Assembly (NCBI GenBank): GCA_037976565.1
Contig: CP137686.1
Coordinates: forward strand, 27,624,626 to 27,688,625
From: Mesocentrotus franciscanus
Lineage: Eukaryota; Echinodermata; Echinoidea; Camarodonta; Strongylocentrotidae
Direction of reading: 5' to 3'
DNA length: 64,000 nt
The first letter of the stretch is position 1, and every line of letters starts with the position of its first letter. Below are positions 10,902 through 46,075 of this stretch, in pieces. A model generated the notes under the pieces. The model was not told the origin of the DNA. It ran no database searches and saw only the letters and a list, made by a program, of their open reading frames with translations. A program made the position numbers and the translations under genes.

Positions 10902-13900
10902 ATGGAAGAATTCTTATCGAAAAACATGATTGATCAAGAGGTCATTGTCAACTTGAAAGGTATGTTGTTAGTAAGTGTACATTCAAGCACATTTTGAGTA
11001 GCTTTTATTGTAATAATACTTTATATTGTGTTGTAAATTAGTATTAGCGTAGCGTTGGGCTCGTTGGTAGCTGTAGCCTGTGTAGTCACTCGAATGATCT
11101 GATTGAGCACTGCAATACATATCCGCCGTACACAGTGCGTGACACCTCAACATTTTGAGTGGAAAGTCATGGACCTACCGTATCATATCATAATAATAAC
11201 ATTACATGTCACTGCTTTCTGATGGTGAACTGTGTGTACAGTATAATTTTGGATGAATTGTTGATATTCTGGACATGATGTTGTAAAAACTGCACATTTG
11301 CTTTTGTCCATGGCCATGCATGCACTGACACTGAAGGGTTGACCGAAATATCTGCCGTTATGCCTGGTACTCGTTCGGGCATTTTAAAATAAATTTTGGT
11401 TTTCACTTATATTACTAATAAACTTACTCCCTAACGTTAGAGTAGTAGATCTAAGTGAAAAACAAAATTTATTTAAAAATGCCCGAACGACCTATAATTA
11501 TTTGCAGATATTTCGGTCAACCAAATTCACGAAGGTGGTTACTTCAGATTTAGACCACATAGACTCTAGTCTAGATCTAGATCTAGGTCTATGCAGATTT
11601 CATGGCATGAATGGGCTTGATTTAGCGCGTACGCTTAGAAAGGCCCAATAATGAACACGCGTTTTGGCAAAAGGCGCTTAGAGTTAGACTCTAATTTACT
11701 CTAGATCTAGTTGCTATGATTTTAGACCACGGCTAATTAGTCTAGACCTAGATCTAGACCTAATTCACTAACAGTTTATTTCAATAAATTTGAATAAATC
11801 ATGGTCTAAACCATAGCAACTAGCGTGAATTAAGCGCCCTTTGGTAAGCGCGTTCATTATTGGACCTTTCTAAGCATACGCTAAATCAAGCGATTTATAC
11901 CATGAAATCTGCATAAACCGTGGTCTAAATCTAAACTACCTTCGTGAATTCTGGCCTATATTTTTTTTTTGGGGGGGGGACCAAATTGCTGTACGCAGCG
12001 TTGTCAAAAAATGCATAGGTCTAGATCTAGTCGTTTTTATCCACTAGCTGCGAAGGCATTTTACAATATTTTTTGCAAAATTTGGTGTTGCAATATGCAA
12101 ATGACACGCCTCAACTTCTATGTGATATGATTGCAGCGATGCATATTTTTTATGCGACAGGGTTTCGTAAATCACATAATTAATTTTTTAAAATGAAAAT
12201 TTGGTGATATATTAAGCAAATTGCTGTACGCAGTGTTGTGAAAAAATGCATAGCCGCTTTTATTCACTGCGAAGATATTTTTCAATTTTGGTGTCCCAAT
12301 ATGCAAATAACACGTTTCAACTTGTACGTGATGTTAAATCGCTGCAATGCATACTTTTTACGTGATTTTTAGGAAATTGCTTTACGCAGCGTTGTGAAAA
12401 ATGCATAGCTTTTTTATTCACTGGAATTTAAGATAAAATACAACTAAAATGAAATAAAATGAAGTGAAATTAAGAAAGAAAAAAAAGTTAATGCAACAGT
12501 GAAATAGAATGAAATAAAATAAAACTTTAAAGTAAAATTTAAATGAAACCAAATAAAAACAATGTAAAAGAAAACAAAAATAAAATAAAGTGTAATAAAA
12601 GATAAGAAAAGAATAGAATAAAATAAACAAAGTTACATGAAATTTTATGAAATTATTTTTTTCCATGAGGCTCACAAATCAAATGTAGTCCTAAACTGAC
12701 ACAATAAATGATGAAATATTAAGATTTCTTGGGAAAAACTTGATTTTGGAGTTTGTTTTTCCATGAACCTATCAATGTAAGAGGTAACATAACCCCCTGA
12801 ATCATATCTGACACTTCATATTGCCATTTTTGTGGAAAAAAATGGGATAATTTGGACCTACTCTCATGAAACATGCCATATATTGTTTGGTGGTTATAGA
12901 AATAACTTTGTATGTAATTTGCAGGGTTCCCAGCCACTCTGTAAAACAGGGAAAATAATTTTTTTTTTCCAGACAAGGTAAACGCATGGAATTTTACTCT
13001 GTATATTACCCTTTTCCCAGGAACACTTTTATAGTGAAGGTAATGGGTCAAGTTTTATCCAGTCAAGACTGAAAAACATCAGAAGCTCCCAGAAGGTGAG
13101 AAAGCGTGGTCATGATGGTAGCAAGAGACCAAGCCTTCCTGATGATCATGAAGAGCATTTGCAAGATGGGGAGGAAGACGAGCCAGAACTAGATGGTGTA
13201 GTAAATCAACAAACACTTGAAAAGGTAAACCATTATATCATGTTTGTATGCCTGAGTTCAAAAATTTAAACCGCCAACCCCAGGATGGTTTAAATTGATC
13301 TTTAAGTATTTAACATTGCCTATGAGAAAGAACAATTTCCTTTTGCAAACTTGTACTTTTTCAGATACAAAGGTCAGAAGTTGGGCATATTTTCAATTTG
13401 TTATGTGTAAGTCTATGGGGCTCCTCCGCCTCCGGCTCCCGACCCTGACGTACTTGGAAATTAAGTCATAACTTTATTATTACTCAAATAATATGGGACT
13501 TTTGCATTAGAAAGAGGATGAAATTAAGCTTACAGCAAATGCTAAACTTACACAAAAATGTTTGATTCTTCCTAAAAATATTTTACATGAAACATGAAAA
13601 AAAACCTAAAAAGTAACAGCTCCACCATATTTAACAGACCATTATATTAAATGTGACCATTTACAGGTTGAGTGGATGAAGTATACAGCCCCCAGACAGC
13701 AAACAAAAGCTCAATTAACAGAAGTCTTTGTGGATACACATAAATACAGACAGGCCCTGATCACTCAACAAGAAATGACCATTACTGATATTGTAAATCA
13801 GTTTCCTCGTTATAGAGATATGCCCCAGTTGGTAAGTATTTCTTGTTGTCTTACAATGAGAAAAGTTAAACCATTGTGGCCTTAACATTCTTTTGACAGC

Positions 13901-16900
13901 ATGATTTTTCTTTTTTCTTCTTTCTTTCTTCCTTTTTTCCCCCTCTAGTTTCTTCTGATTTTGCCTCAAAGGCGAAAATATTACAGTGCACTTCATGCAG
14001 CACTTAAATTGTTGTACACTGAATTGACATTGACGGGTCTGCTTGTGAGATCAAAATAACACAAGGTTCAGAAGTTCTTGTTTTAAGCATTTTTACTGTC
14101 ACAGTTTGCTTTTTACTAGACTATCAAGTGCTGATAAAGTTAAGTGAAACTGCTCTTGTTATTCTTACACTTATTCCAAGGGTGGATCAAATTTTTTAAA
14201 AGAGGGGGTGCCAAAATTAAGGACTGATAGAGCTGTAGCACTTGTGGGCACAGTGGGTGTCTGAGGGGGATGTGCCCCCTCAGAATCAGATAAAAATTGT
14301 AATTGTATCCCGAACAGAGTTGGGAGGATACTATGGATTTGGTCTTGTCCGTCCGCCGCCAGAGAGATTTTCTTGTGAGCGCTCTACCGGCTGCAGTTCT
14401 TTTGGATCATTGTAAAATTTGGCATGAAGGTGCGTTATGATAAAGGAAAACGCCTATCATTTTTGGTGTCGGTGGAGTCATCCTTACCATGGTGACAACA
14501 TTTTTGTGTGGAAATATTCTACAACATGTAACTTCTCCTGTTTTTACCCGATTGTCATGAAATTTGGCAAACAGGACCGATATAACATGGGGTTGTTAAA
14601 AATGGAATTTTTGGAACTGCCACGCCAAGCATTGCTATGGCAACCACACATTTTCTTGCGCACTCTACCGGCTGCAGTTCTTCTCGGATCATCTTCAAAT
14701 TTGGCATGAAGGTGCGTTATGGTAAAGGAAGACACCTATCATTTTTGGTTTGGGTTGTGGGACGGGTTCGGGAGATACATGTGCTCGGACAGGTACCCTG
14801 AGTGCTCTAGTTTCCAAAGTCAATTCGCATGATTTGGTGCATTCTTTTGCCTGCCCACGAAGTCAGGTGCCCTATCTCTGCAAAAATAGAGGGTGCGTGC
14901 GGGTGCCCCCTAAATCCGTACCTGTATTCTTCTAACACATGTTCTTCAATTGATCGTGCACATTTCTGCATTTTGTGATTTACCTGGCTATTGACCCCTA
15001 CAGTGTAGGCTCAGAAAAAGAACTTAATACGTGAGAACTTAATACAATTCACTCTTTGTTTTTCCTTCTTCCCCAGATCGGCATCGAGTTTAGTTTGCTT
15101 TATGGTGATGTGTGTGACAACTTTGTAAAGAAGTGGGGAACGTTTTATCGTCCTCGCATCATAGCACTGGCTAAACGAGACTTCCCAACAGTTCAGCAGG
15201 TTATTGCAGACTTTGAAGAATCCAATGGAGACAGTAAGTCCTTCCCAAGGAAGTTAAAATGGGAAATCTGTTCCTCACGTCATTTTGCCGTCACACATGG
15301 AGGAGTTTCTGTACCTCCGCAGTTTTTTGGTTTCTGGGTTCGGCAATTACAATTTTTTTTCTGCGTGTGTTCCTTTCTTCGCGAGAACTTTATCACGCAT
15401 GCGCAAATTTACATCACGCACACATTTATGTTATCGTGCGGAAAATGCACAGCAATGGAAATTTGCGCCAAAACAATGCGGAGGTACAGAAACTCGCCCT
15501 CTATGCGGGACCGTCAAAATGGCGACCGCAGCTATATAGCGTTACACAGTGGTCAAAAAGAGACCAGATTTCCCCTTTAAACTTCCTTGGTCCTTCCTTA
15601 CTTCAAAATACATGGGGTGCATGGGTTTATGTCAACTCATTTATGTATGAGGCTAGCAAGCAAGCAAGACAGCAGGCTGTATTCCAAAATGATCGTAACC
15701 ATATCAGACAGAAGTTGATGGAGAAAAAGGCTGGCGTTTTGACCTGAGAGATGCAAGATGCAATCATGTGACATGAATATGGCTAAATTCCTTCTGCAAT
15801 GTTTGTCCAACAGGTTTTAATTCAAAGGAAGAAATAAAACAAACAAAAAATGAATAAATATAAATTTATCAAATTATCTCCATTTCTTTTAAATTTCTGC
15901 AGTGGATGTGTGTGGCCTAACTGCCCTCCTGTTCATGCTTCATCGACCAACGTCTCGAAGGAAGGGTAAAGAGATGGCCTGTTCAAGGCCAGGTGCACTG
16001 ATGTATCTGATTCAAAATCTGCCGGTAAGTATATTTCACACTGCCTCAAGTTAGCAGTCGGGCCAATAGCTGATTAATGTGCATTGCATTTATCTGCTTA
16101 TGTTCATGTATAGACAAACCAGAGATTCCAAAACTCATACTGCCCGGTGTTATGGCTGTGTTAGCAATGGAGCTCTAATTGTGGGTTTTAATCCTGGTCC
16201 TTGCCAGGAAAATGGCATACGTGCAATACCCTCATGCGAAGCTGATAAATGCATGCAACAATTAATTCATGGTACAAAACCTGAATACCATACTGGTATA
16301 AGAAAATGTTGTGGAATCTCTGGTCTATATATTATGCGGCATGAGTCTTAATTTTATTTATATTTATAAACTGGAAGATGTGTGCTGCATTATTGATTTA
16401 ATTCCTAAAATTGGATGAAATTGCAGCCCCTTCCAGTTGTATTTGCCCCTAGGTAAATTTTGAAGCCTCACATTTACTTTTTAGATGGAAGTTTTGAGGT
16501 TTATTCCTCACCATTGCGTGTTAAACACTTTTTCTTTGCAAGGCTGGTTTGATGTGGAGGTATCTTTCGGCATCTACTCAAAGGGACGCATGCATGCATG
16601 GGAACAGTCCTATATTTCGAGGTGTTATTTCTCTGAATGGTTTTTATTCCAAATGTTTTTATTCCGAATATACGTGTCATTTCTCCGAACGGTTTTTATC
16701 CTGAAAAGTTGTTTCTGGGTTAGGGTTAGGGTTAGAAAACCATTTGAAATAAAAACTGTTTAGAGAAATGACACGTATATTCAGAATAAAAACTGGTCGG
16801 AGAAATGACACGTCGGAATATCGACCTGCACACTCCATGCATTTTGTCAAACTTTGTCATCAAAATTATCTATCCAAGGGGGAAGGAGGGGATAGTATAA

Positions 16901-17389
16901 TTTTTTACATTGAACCTTAAAACTCTGTATTTTGAGCCCATTTTAGGGCAATTTATGCTTCATACATAATTAATTAACACAATTCAGAAGAAAATTTGTG
17001 CTGAAGGAAGTGGTAATGTATGGCATATCGCCTTTTCAACTTTATTTTGTGTTATCCTTTTTCAGGTTGGAACTGATGTGGAAGCTGCAGTACAGGGCAA
17101 AGAGTCCATATATCGGCAGCCGTTTCTGTTAAGCCTGGGGGAAGAGATGAAGCCAAGTCAGTACTTCTTGGTTGTGGACAAAGTTCCAATACCAGCAGCA
17201 ACAACTACAGTGGAAAGTTTCGATATGGTCTTCAAGTCCCACTTTGCTTTTAAAGTAGAGTATGCTTCCCCATTGATGCCGTTTTACACTTTCATGGCTG
17301 CATTTGTCTACGAGGTCTTGCCGCCATCCCAGGTGGCAGCTAGTATTAGATCGTTGGCAGCAAACATAAGAAATATGGGAGAGATCTGA
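10902..17389 (+). CDS. Uncharacterised protein, SAMD3-like C-terminal family (six exons)
   Basis: Exons: 10902-10970, 13021-13224, 13667-13831, 15077-15233, 15903-16024 and 17066-17389 (stop TGA). They join in phase to 346 residues. The start is ATG in GAAGATGG. The GTAAGT donor at 10971 is required, because the nearer GTATGT at 10960 would put a stop early in exon 2. The N-terminal 90 residues are basic then acidic (RKRGHDG, then DGEEDEPE). From residue 92 the pattern VEWMKYTAPRQQ, then FELLYG-like FSLLYGD, then a C-terminal FLLSLGEE/YFLVVDK segment resembles SAMD3-like proteins that are common in fish and invertebrates. I see no SAM domain, zinc finger, signal peptide or membrane segment. 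Function is unknown. The family call is from memory of the pattern and is tentative; the gene model is firm. Confidence 0.8.
11338..11522. repeat. Short foldback repeat in intron 1
   Basis: GGTTGACCGAAATATCTGC at the left end pairs with GCAGATATTTCGGTCAACC at the right. The inner arms include GTTCGGGCATTTTAAA. It is about 185 bp long and non-coding. Confidence 0.75.
11524..11949. repeat. Second foldback repeat directly adjoining the first
   Basis: AATTCACGAAGGTGGTTAC at the left is answered by ACTACCTTCGTGAATT at the right. Inner segments such as TGATTTAGCGCGTACGCTTA and AATAATGAACACGCG are also inverted. The middle is dense in CTAGATCTAG words. Confidence 0.75.
11973..12420. repeat. Diverged tandem repeat, three partial copies
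   Basis: Copies of AAATTGCTGTACGCAGCGTT followed by GTGAAAAAATGCATAG occur at about 11983, 12220 and 12374. They are separated by related A/T-rich sequence. All lie in intron 1 of the SAMD3-like gene. Confidence 0.6.
14371..14750. repeat. Direct repeat of about 100 bp, period about 282 bp
   Basis: GCGCTCTACCGGCTGCAGTT (about 14378) returns as GCACTCTACCGGCTGCAGTT (about 14659). Each is followed by AATTTGGCATGAAGGTGCG and CCTATCATTTTTGGT. It lies in intron 3 of the SAMD3-like gene. Probably part of a dispersed repeat. Confidence 0.65.
15246..15589. mobile_element. hAT-like MITE inserted at a splice donor
   Basis: The 344-bp element has ends CAAGGAAGTTAAAATGGGAA and the complement of CAAGGAAGTTTAAAGGGGAA. 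It is flanked by an exact 8-bp duplication, GTCCTTCC (15238-15245 and 15590-15597). Eight bases fits hAT-type elements. The left duplication starts inside the GTAAGT donor of the exon ending at 15233, yet the donor is intact. The interior has a CAAAATGGCGACC motif and no transposase. Confidence 0.85.
16612..16822. repeat. Foldback repeat with a telomere-like loop
   Basis: The arms share ATATACGTGTCATTTCTCCG and GTTTTTATTC in inverted orientation. The centre at 16717-16735 is GGGTTAGGGTTAGGGTTAG, three units of the animal telomere repeat. It lies in intron 5 of the SAMD3-like gene. Confidence 0.75.
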
Positions 17390-18051
17390 AACTAAGCATT
17401 ATAGACAAGGGTAAACTTTATCCTTGGAATGTACTTGACATGTTAAAATACATTTCAGTGTAGTTGAACCTTAAGATTTAGGCCATGTACCTTCCCGATA
17501 AAATACAATACATTTCATTATAATATACCTGTAGATGTAGATACAAGCAGCTAATATGAAAGTGTACTTTATCAGCTTTGTGTGCCTTTTTTATTTTAAA
17601 AAATTTGACTTCTTGGACCCTTAGATACTCACATTTTTCTGAGGATATAGATCATTCTTGGACACCCTGTGGACATACTTGTGATCTAATCATGAATGCA
17701 GGGAAAAACATTTTACAAAACCTATGGATCTCTCATTCTCAAAATTCTGTCAGTATAGTAAGCCAAAATAATGCAAAAACTAGAACACAAAATATTTGAC
17801 CCATTCTGTAATTTAAATTTGACACTCTGGTTGTGTTGGTGTTTTCCCAATTTTGCTGTGTTAATTGTTTCAACAATGTAAAGTTTACATTGTTCTTGGG
17901 ACACTTTTTACTTGAACTGTAAGCACATTGTTTTGTGATAATAGATATCACTGAAATGTGGCAGTTAATTGCATATTGAATTGAAATGGATGCATTGTAA
18001 AGTTATTGTGAATGTAAAATGTCCTGTAAAGTGGTGGTATTAGGCTAAAAA

Positions 18052-18057
18052 AATAAA
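18052..18057 (+). terminator. Candidate polyadenylation signal of the SAMD3-like gene
   Basis: AATAAA lies about 660 bp after the stop codon, in A/T-rich sequence with no other gene. The actual 3' end cannot be read from sequence alone. Confidence 0.35.
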
Positions 18058-19015
18058 AATACTGTCTCAAAGCTTGTGAGAATTTTTAGATCTGATGCAG
18101 AATGCGATTTCTTTTTACTCTTCAAATTTCAACTGAGTTCCGCCTCCACACACATCCGTAACCAAAAATGACTGAAAAGCTTCCATGTTCATATTTTTGG
18201 AAACCACATAGCATTCCATAGGTTTTTGACCTCCCACTGCTTCAATTCGTTCAAAACAGCAAACTTTCTTTTAAAAATGAAAATGAAAAAAATAAACAAC
18301 TGGAAAAAATGAAAGTCTGACTTTTACAGAATCAAATGTGCACGGTAAAACAAATGCGTGCGGCAGCTTTGAGACATATACATTTTTTTTTAAAGCCTTA
18401 TAGCATGTATTTTGATATTCAAAGATCCATAATTTTTGGTATCCCTCACAAAACATGTTGTGGATGCTTATGTTATGGTGCAGTTGACCAACCGACTATA
18501 TCTGCCGGGAACACGAGTAATCCACTCTGCAGGCGAAACACAAATTGCATTCACTTCAAACTTATTGGTATAGTTTGGGAGTACCTAGCTCCCTAGATGA
18601 CCTCATTATAAATTGGTCAATTTTAGTAAATTGCAAAATGGCAATGAATAAATGGTGTGTAATGTGTTGCAATACATGTGCCACCCGCATTTAGGGAAAA
18701 ATATTGTAGAATGTTTGTAACTAATAGATTACTAACACTGTATCGATGTTGATTCCAGCGAAGTGATTTTTTTAAGGTGAAAAATGCCTGATTTTTTTTT
18801 CCTTTACCCATTGAATGTATAGACAGCTACACCACTGCTTTCAAGAAATAAGGGTTTTTTCCCTGAAATAGATAAAAAGTTTCATGTTCTCTACATCATG
18901 ATTTCACAGGGTGGCGTCTATATGGTGTGAAGCGTCTATCACGACATATAACTGCATCGAGCCAGATGATTACTGTTTTCACATAAGCTGGGACATTGCC
19001 GTGTATACACTATTC

Positions 19016-20088
19016 GTTGGAATCAACCATGTATACACCTTAATAAGGTTTCTATTTCTGCATTCGACACTTGCAATTATTATGATATTATTGTTGAATG
19101 TCATTTAATGTGTTTGTTATGGAGCTGCAATCAAATAGATTAATGTTTGCCTGAATAAATTGTACATTTTGAGTTGGAATCAACCATACACCTTAATAAG
19201 GTTTCTATTTCTGCATTTGACACTTGCAATTATTATGATATTATGTTTGAATGTCATTTAATGTGATTGTTATGGAGCTGCAATCAAATAAATTAATGTT
19301 TGCCTGAATAAATTGCACATTTTGAGTTGGAATCAACCATACACCTTAATAAGGTTTCTATTTCTGCATTTGACACTTGCAATTATTATGATATTATGTT
19401 TGAATGTCATTTAATGTGATTGTTATGGAGCTGCAATCAAATAAATTAATGTTTGCCTGAATAAATTGCACATTTTGAGTTGGAATCAACCATACACCTT
19501 AATAAGGTTTCTATTTCTGCATTTGACACTTGCAATTATTATGATATTATGTTTGAATGTCATTTAATGTGATTGTTATGGAGCTGCAATCAAATAAATT
19601 AATGTTTGCCTGAATAAATTGCACATTTTGAGTTGGAATCAACCATACACCTTAATAAGGTTTCTATTTCTGCATTTGACACTTGCAATTATTATGATAT
19701 TATGTTTAAATGTCATTTAATGTGATTGTTATGGAGCTGCAATCAAATAAATTAATGTTTGCCTGAATAAATTGCACATTTTGAGTTGGAATCAACCATA
19801 CACCTTAATAAGGTTTCTATTTCTGCATTTGACACTTGCAATTATTATATTATGTTTAAATGTCATTTAATGTGATTTTTATGGAGCTGCAATCAAATAA
19901 ATTAATGTTTGCCTGAATAAATTGCACATTTTGAGTTGGAATCAACCATACACCTTAATAAGGTTTCTATTTCTGCATTTGACACTTGCAATTATTATGA
20001 TATTATGTTTGAATGTCATTTAATGTGATTGTTATGGAGCTGCAATCAAATAAATTAATGTTTGCCTGAATAAATTGCACATTTTGAG
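19016..20088. repeat. 153-bp tandem repeat, seven copies
   Basis: Units start GTTGGAATCAACC at 19016, 19173, 19326, 19479, 19632, 19785 and 19935. The period is 153 bp in most copies and 150 in one; the first unit is a 157-bp variant. Inner copies are almost identical, which suggests recent expansion or homogenisation. Each unit contains CAAATAAATT and GAATAAATTG, so AATAAA recurs across the array. Confidence 0.95.
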
Positions 20089-20114
20089 TCTATGTTATTG
20101 TTTTCTCCAGTCCC

Positions 20115-20372
20115 ACTTCCTCTGAAAATTTTAAATCTCCAAAAGATTTATGTTTAAATAAACCTTGAAAAGATTTAAAGGTAAAACTGAAAAGATTTAA
20201 ATTTTAAATCTAAGAGACTTATATTCTAAGTCTTTTGTGGTTTTAAAATTTTAAGTCTTAATAAAGACTTATTTTAAATCCCAAAGGGTTCGTCACTAAT
20301 ATCAGTCTCTGTTAGATTTAAAAGTAAGACTTTAAGATTTAAAAATAAGACTTTCAAATTTAGAGAGTAATA
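20115..20372. repeat. A/T-rich dispersed repeat, inverted partner of 10628-10805
   Basis: Rich in AAAGATTTAAA, TAAGTCTT and TTAAATCT. Its right end complements to TTACTCTCTAAATTTGAAAG, nearly the left end of the copy at 10628. Confidence 0.55.
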
Positions 20373-21780
20373 AAATAATTCGTAACGAGTCGTTTCGTAT
20401 ATAAAGAGGGTCGTATTAGGCATTAAATTTGATTACATTACGAAAATATCTCAATGCCCTGTTTTGAACAACAAAAAAAAAAAACATTCAACTGAACCGA
20501 ATTCTGACGTTTGAAATAGCTCCTATACAGGTGAGAGCAATACATGGCTCAACAAGTAAACATGTCCCTTTTTGTAATAATTGTCATCAGATTTCATGCA
20601 CTATATAGATTAATGCGAATAGACCGGTTTACGTATTCAAATGTTATGCTTGCTTTTTAAACAAAGGTTGTTCTTGACACCCTGAAAGCTTGCCCGAGGC
20701 TTCCCAGACATATCAAAAATTAATATATGCAGTATGCATCAATGTAGCTACGGGGGAGGGGGCAGTCGAATGGCAAAGAAAGAAAAGAAAGAAAAGAAAT
20801 AAATAAGACCGATGGGGGAGATGAAGGAAAAGGAAATTAAAGAATCTGGGATATTATAGTGAGATATAGATTGCTCGAAAACGCTCTTCAAAGATAATAA
20901 TATGTGAATCAGAAACGTCCCTCACTAGGGACAATACGATAAGTCTTAAATGTGTTGTACAAGGTGCATTAATCGATTATCGAAAATTGTTTTGGGTGAT
21001 CCGACCTGCGTCATTGATGAGGGGAATAGCAGAAAAGAAAATGATATCGAGAAAGGAGTGCAATGAAAGATAGAAGACATTCATGGAAAAGAGAGTATGT
21101 ATGTGTGTCCGTTTCAACATGCAATCATGTTGATGATGTATAAGTATACGGTTATGGGGGCGGGGGGGGGGCGAGGGCACGGGCTATAGGCCCGCTGGTG
21201 CTTTAGCCGGGGTCTATAGGCCTATTCATGTACCTGCATGCGCGGGGCCGAGGCGGCACCTTCCTTCTTTCTTTCTTTTCTATTTTATATATATTTTTGT
21301 GCTTGTCAGAGTATTTTGGAATTTGGAGTAAAGAGAGACGAACAAATGATCCAGCTCCCCCACCCCCTGATATATGGTTTGGTTTATGTAAAAAACACAT
21401 CACAATTTAGCAGCTCGCAGGCTGAAAATGTTCAATTTACAAACAAATTTAGAATACAGAGAAATATAAACATATACAAAACTAAAATACATATCGTAAG
21501 TCAACTTTTGCAGAACTTATAGCATATTGGTAAGATGAAATCGAAATTGCAAAACAAGGTTATTTGTTTTATGTAGTAATTCGGAGATTTTTAAAGGATT
21601 TGTGCCCCCAGAGCGAATAATTACCCAGCCTATAAGGCCTATAAACAAAAGATGTTGTATTTTTGTAAAATACAATTTTTTTAAAAGGCCAAATATATGA
21701 TTATGAGACACGGTACCCATCGCATCTGACCCCCCTCCCCCTCCCCTTCCCCCACCCACTTTCGCCAAATACAAGAGCGC
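20373..21780. other. Intergenic, no gene seen
   Basis: Ordinary A/T-rich sequence with short C and G runs (21165, 21730). The small open frames have no splice context or recognisable product. U2SURP transcription probably starts near the right end. Confidence 0.45.
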
Positions 21781-21974
21781 GTACGATTCTGTTCTTATAC
21801 TGTCCATAGACGTACATGTATAAATCATGCCTTTGCGCTACTATATCCCTCAAGTCGGGTAATATGTACGTATTCGCATGCCAATGTGTACGACGTGCAC
21901 GTGCTCGCACGCCTGCATGTACTACTGCGCTGCACTGTACTATACTACTACTGTCAAAGGTCAATTGTATCATC

Positions 21975-44666
<22,692 letters not shown>

Positions 44667-45317
44667 CACTAAGAGCAAGAAAAAGACTCTTTAGGCTTTC
44701 CTTTGTCTAATTATGTTGGGCAGGAATTCTCTAGTGAATGTTGAGACTTCTTGCATTAGGAACATTATATACCGGTATGTAAAGTGATCAAACAAGACTC
44801 GTGATTCTGCCTTTTCTATTTCATCATACTGTGAATCATCACTCAGAATGTGTATCGATCCTGCCTTGAGTGACAACTCTTCTTACAGAACTCTGGTCAT
44901 AATTGATTAGTCACAGGGTAAAGGAGTTTACATTTTTCTACAATCTACCCTCGTATCTATTGTAGGTGATCTATTGGAATTACACCATTGATTTTGAACA
45001 TGAAGTACCCAGAGTTTTCGAACAGGCAGCTTCTGTGTATCAAAGTATGCAATTGCAAGTGCTTACAACACATGTCAAGGAAGTCTGTTGTTGACATAAA
45101 ATTACAAATTAGTGTTCGCTACTGGATCGTTGGTCTACTGTATAAACCAATATTTTAGTGAGCTTAGATTTTCTCAAATAATAGGGATAGAAACATGATC
45201 ATCAACACAGGCTACTTTAAATGCAGTTTTGACCCTGATCTACATGTACTCTTAAAGCTCCTAACCCTGGATTACGGGGGGTGGGGGGATATCAGAAATT
45301 AAATGTACGCATATGTA

Positions 45318-45543
45318 AGTCAGTGAAACCTGTATATATATATATATATATATATATAAAGACCACTCAAGGGAGACCTCCAAAATGGTTTCTTTAGTTT
45401 CTTTATAGGCAGGTGGTCTTTATATACAGGTTCCTCTAGTACATGGTTCAGTGTAAATCAGTATCAAAGTAAGATGAAAAATGTTGTCTTAATAGGCAAG
45501 TGGTCTTTCTGTACAGGTGGTCGCTAAAGCAGGTTTGACTGTG
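45318..45543. mobile_element. MITE related to 43281-43468, downstream of U2SURP
   Basis: Left GTCAGTGAAACCTG, right GGTCGCTAAAGCAGGTTTGACT. AAGACCACT and AGGTGGTCTTTATATACAGG lie inside, and a (TA)n run has expanded near the left end. Confidence 0.7.
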
Positions 45544-45670
45544 TATATGACGAACCTTGCAGTAGTCAGAAAGCTTCAGTCTCTTTTATTGACATTTGTA
45601 GTATTGAGTCTACGTTTGCCTCTACTAACTGCCTTTACATATGTATGGGGAAGGTTTACATATCATTTTC

Positions 45671-45875
45671 ATTAAAGAGTGCCCCGTGTGAGACAGTTAT
45701 ATCTAAACTTGCAGCTGCTATAATTGTGAATTTCTCTGTCGATGTCTTTTTGTTTTGTTATGCCTGATGAATTTCAGCTAAATTTGTCTGCAAGTCATAA
45801 TATATGTAAGGTCAGTGATTTTGATACGCATGGTCATTCTTTATCCTTCCCACCCCCTCTCTCTTTCTTTCTTTT

Positions 45876-45940
<65 letters not shown>

Positions 45941-46075
45941 ATTTTACTACTCTATTTTTCTTTCATATTCTATGTCTTATTTATTTTTCCTCTGGGCTTC
46001 ACCTATTTCTCTATTTCTATCTCTTTATATTTTGATTTATTTCTATCTATCATCCATTTCAATATCTCAAATAAA
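45671..46075 (+). terminator. Candidate polyadenylation signals of U2SURP
   Basis: ATTAAA (45671-45676) and AATAAA (46070-46075) lie 1.0 and 1.4 kb after the stop codon, on either side of a (CT)n run. Which one is used cannot be told from sequence. Confidence 0.3.
45888..45938. repeat. (CT)n microsatellite
   Basis: About 50 bp of pure CT in a longer pyrimidine-rich tract. Confidence 0.95.

Noticed and set aside
10902..10959. Exon 1 of the SAMD3-like gene ending at GTATGT (10960)
   Set aside because: Phase would be wrong and a stop would follow within four codons of exon 2; GTAAGT at 10971 keeps phase.
15056..15747. Long frames running past exon 4 of the SAMD3-like gene
   Set aside because: The 3' part translates the inserted MITE; a consensus donor ends the exon at 15233.
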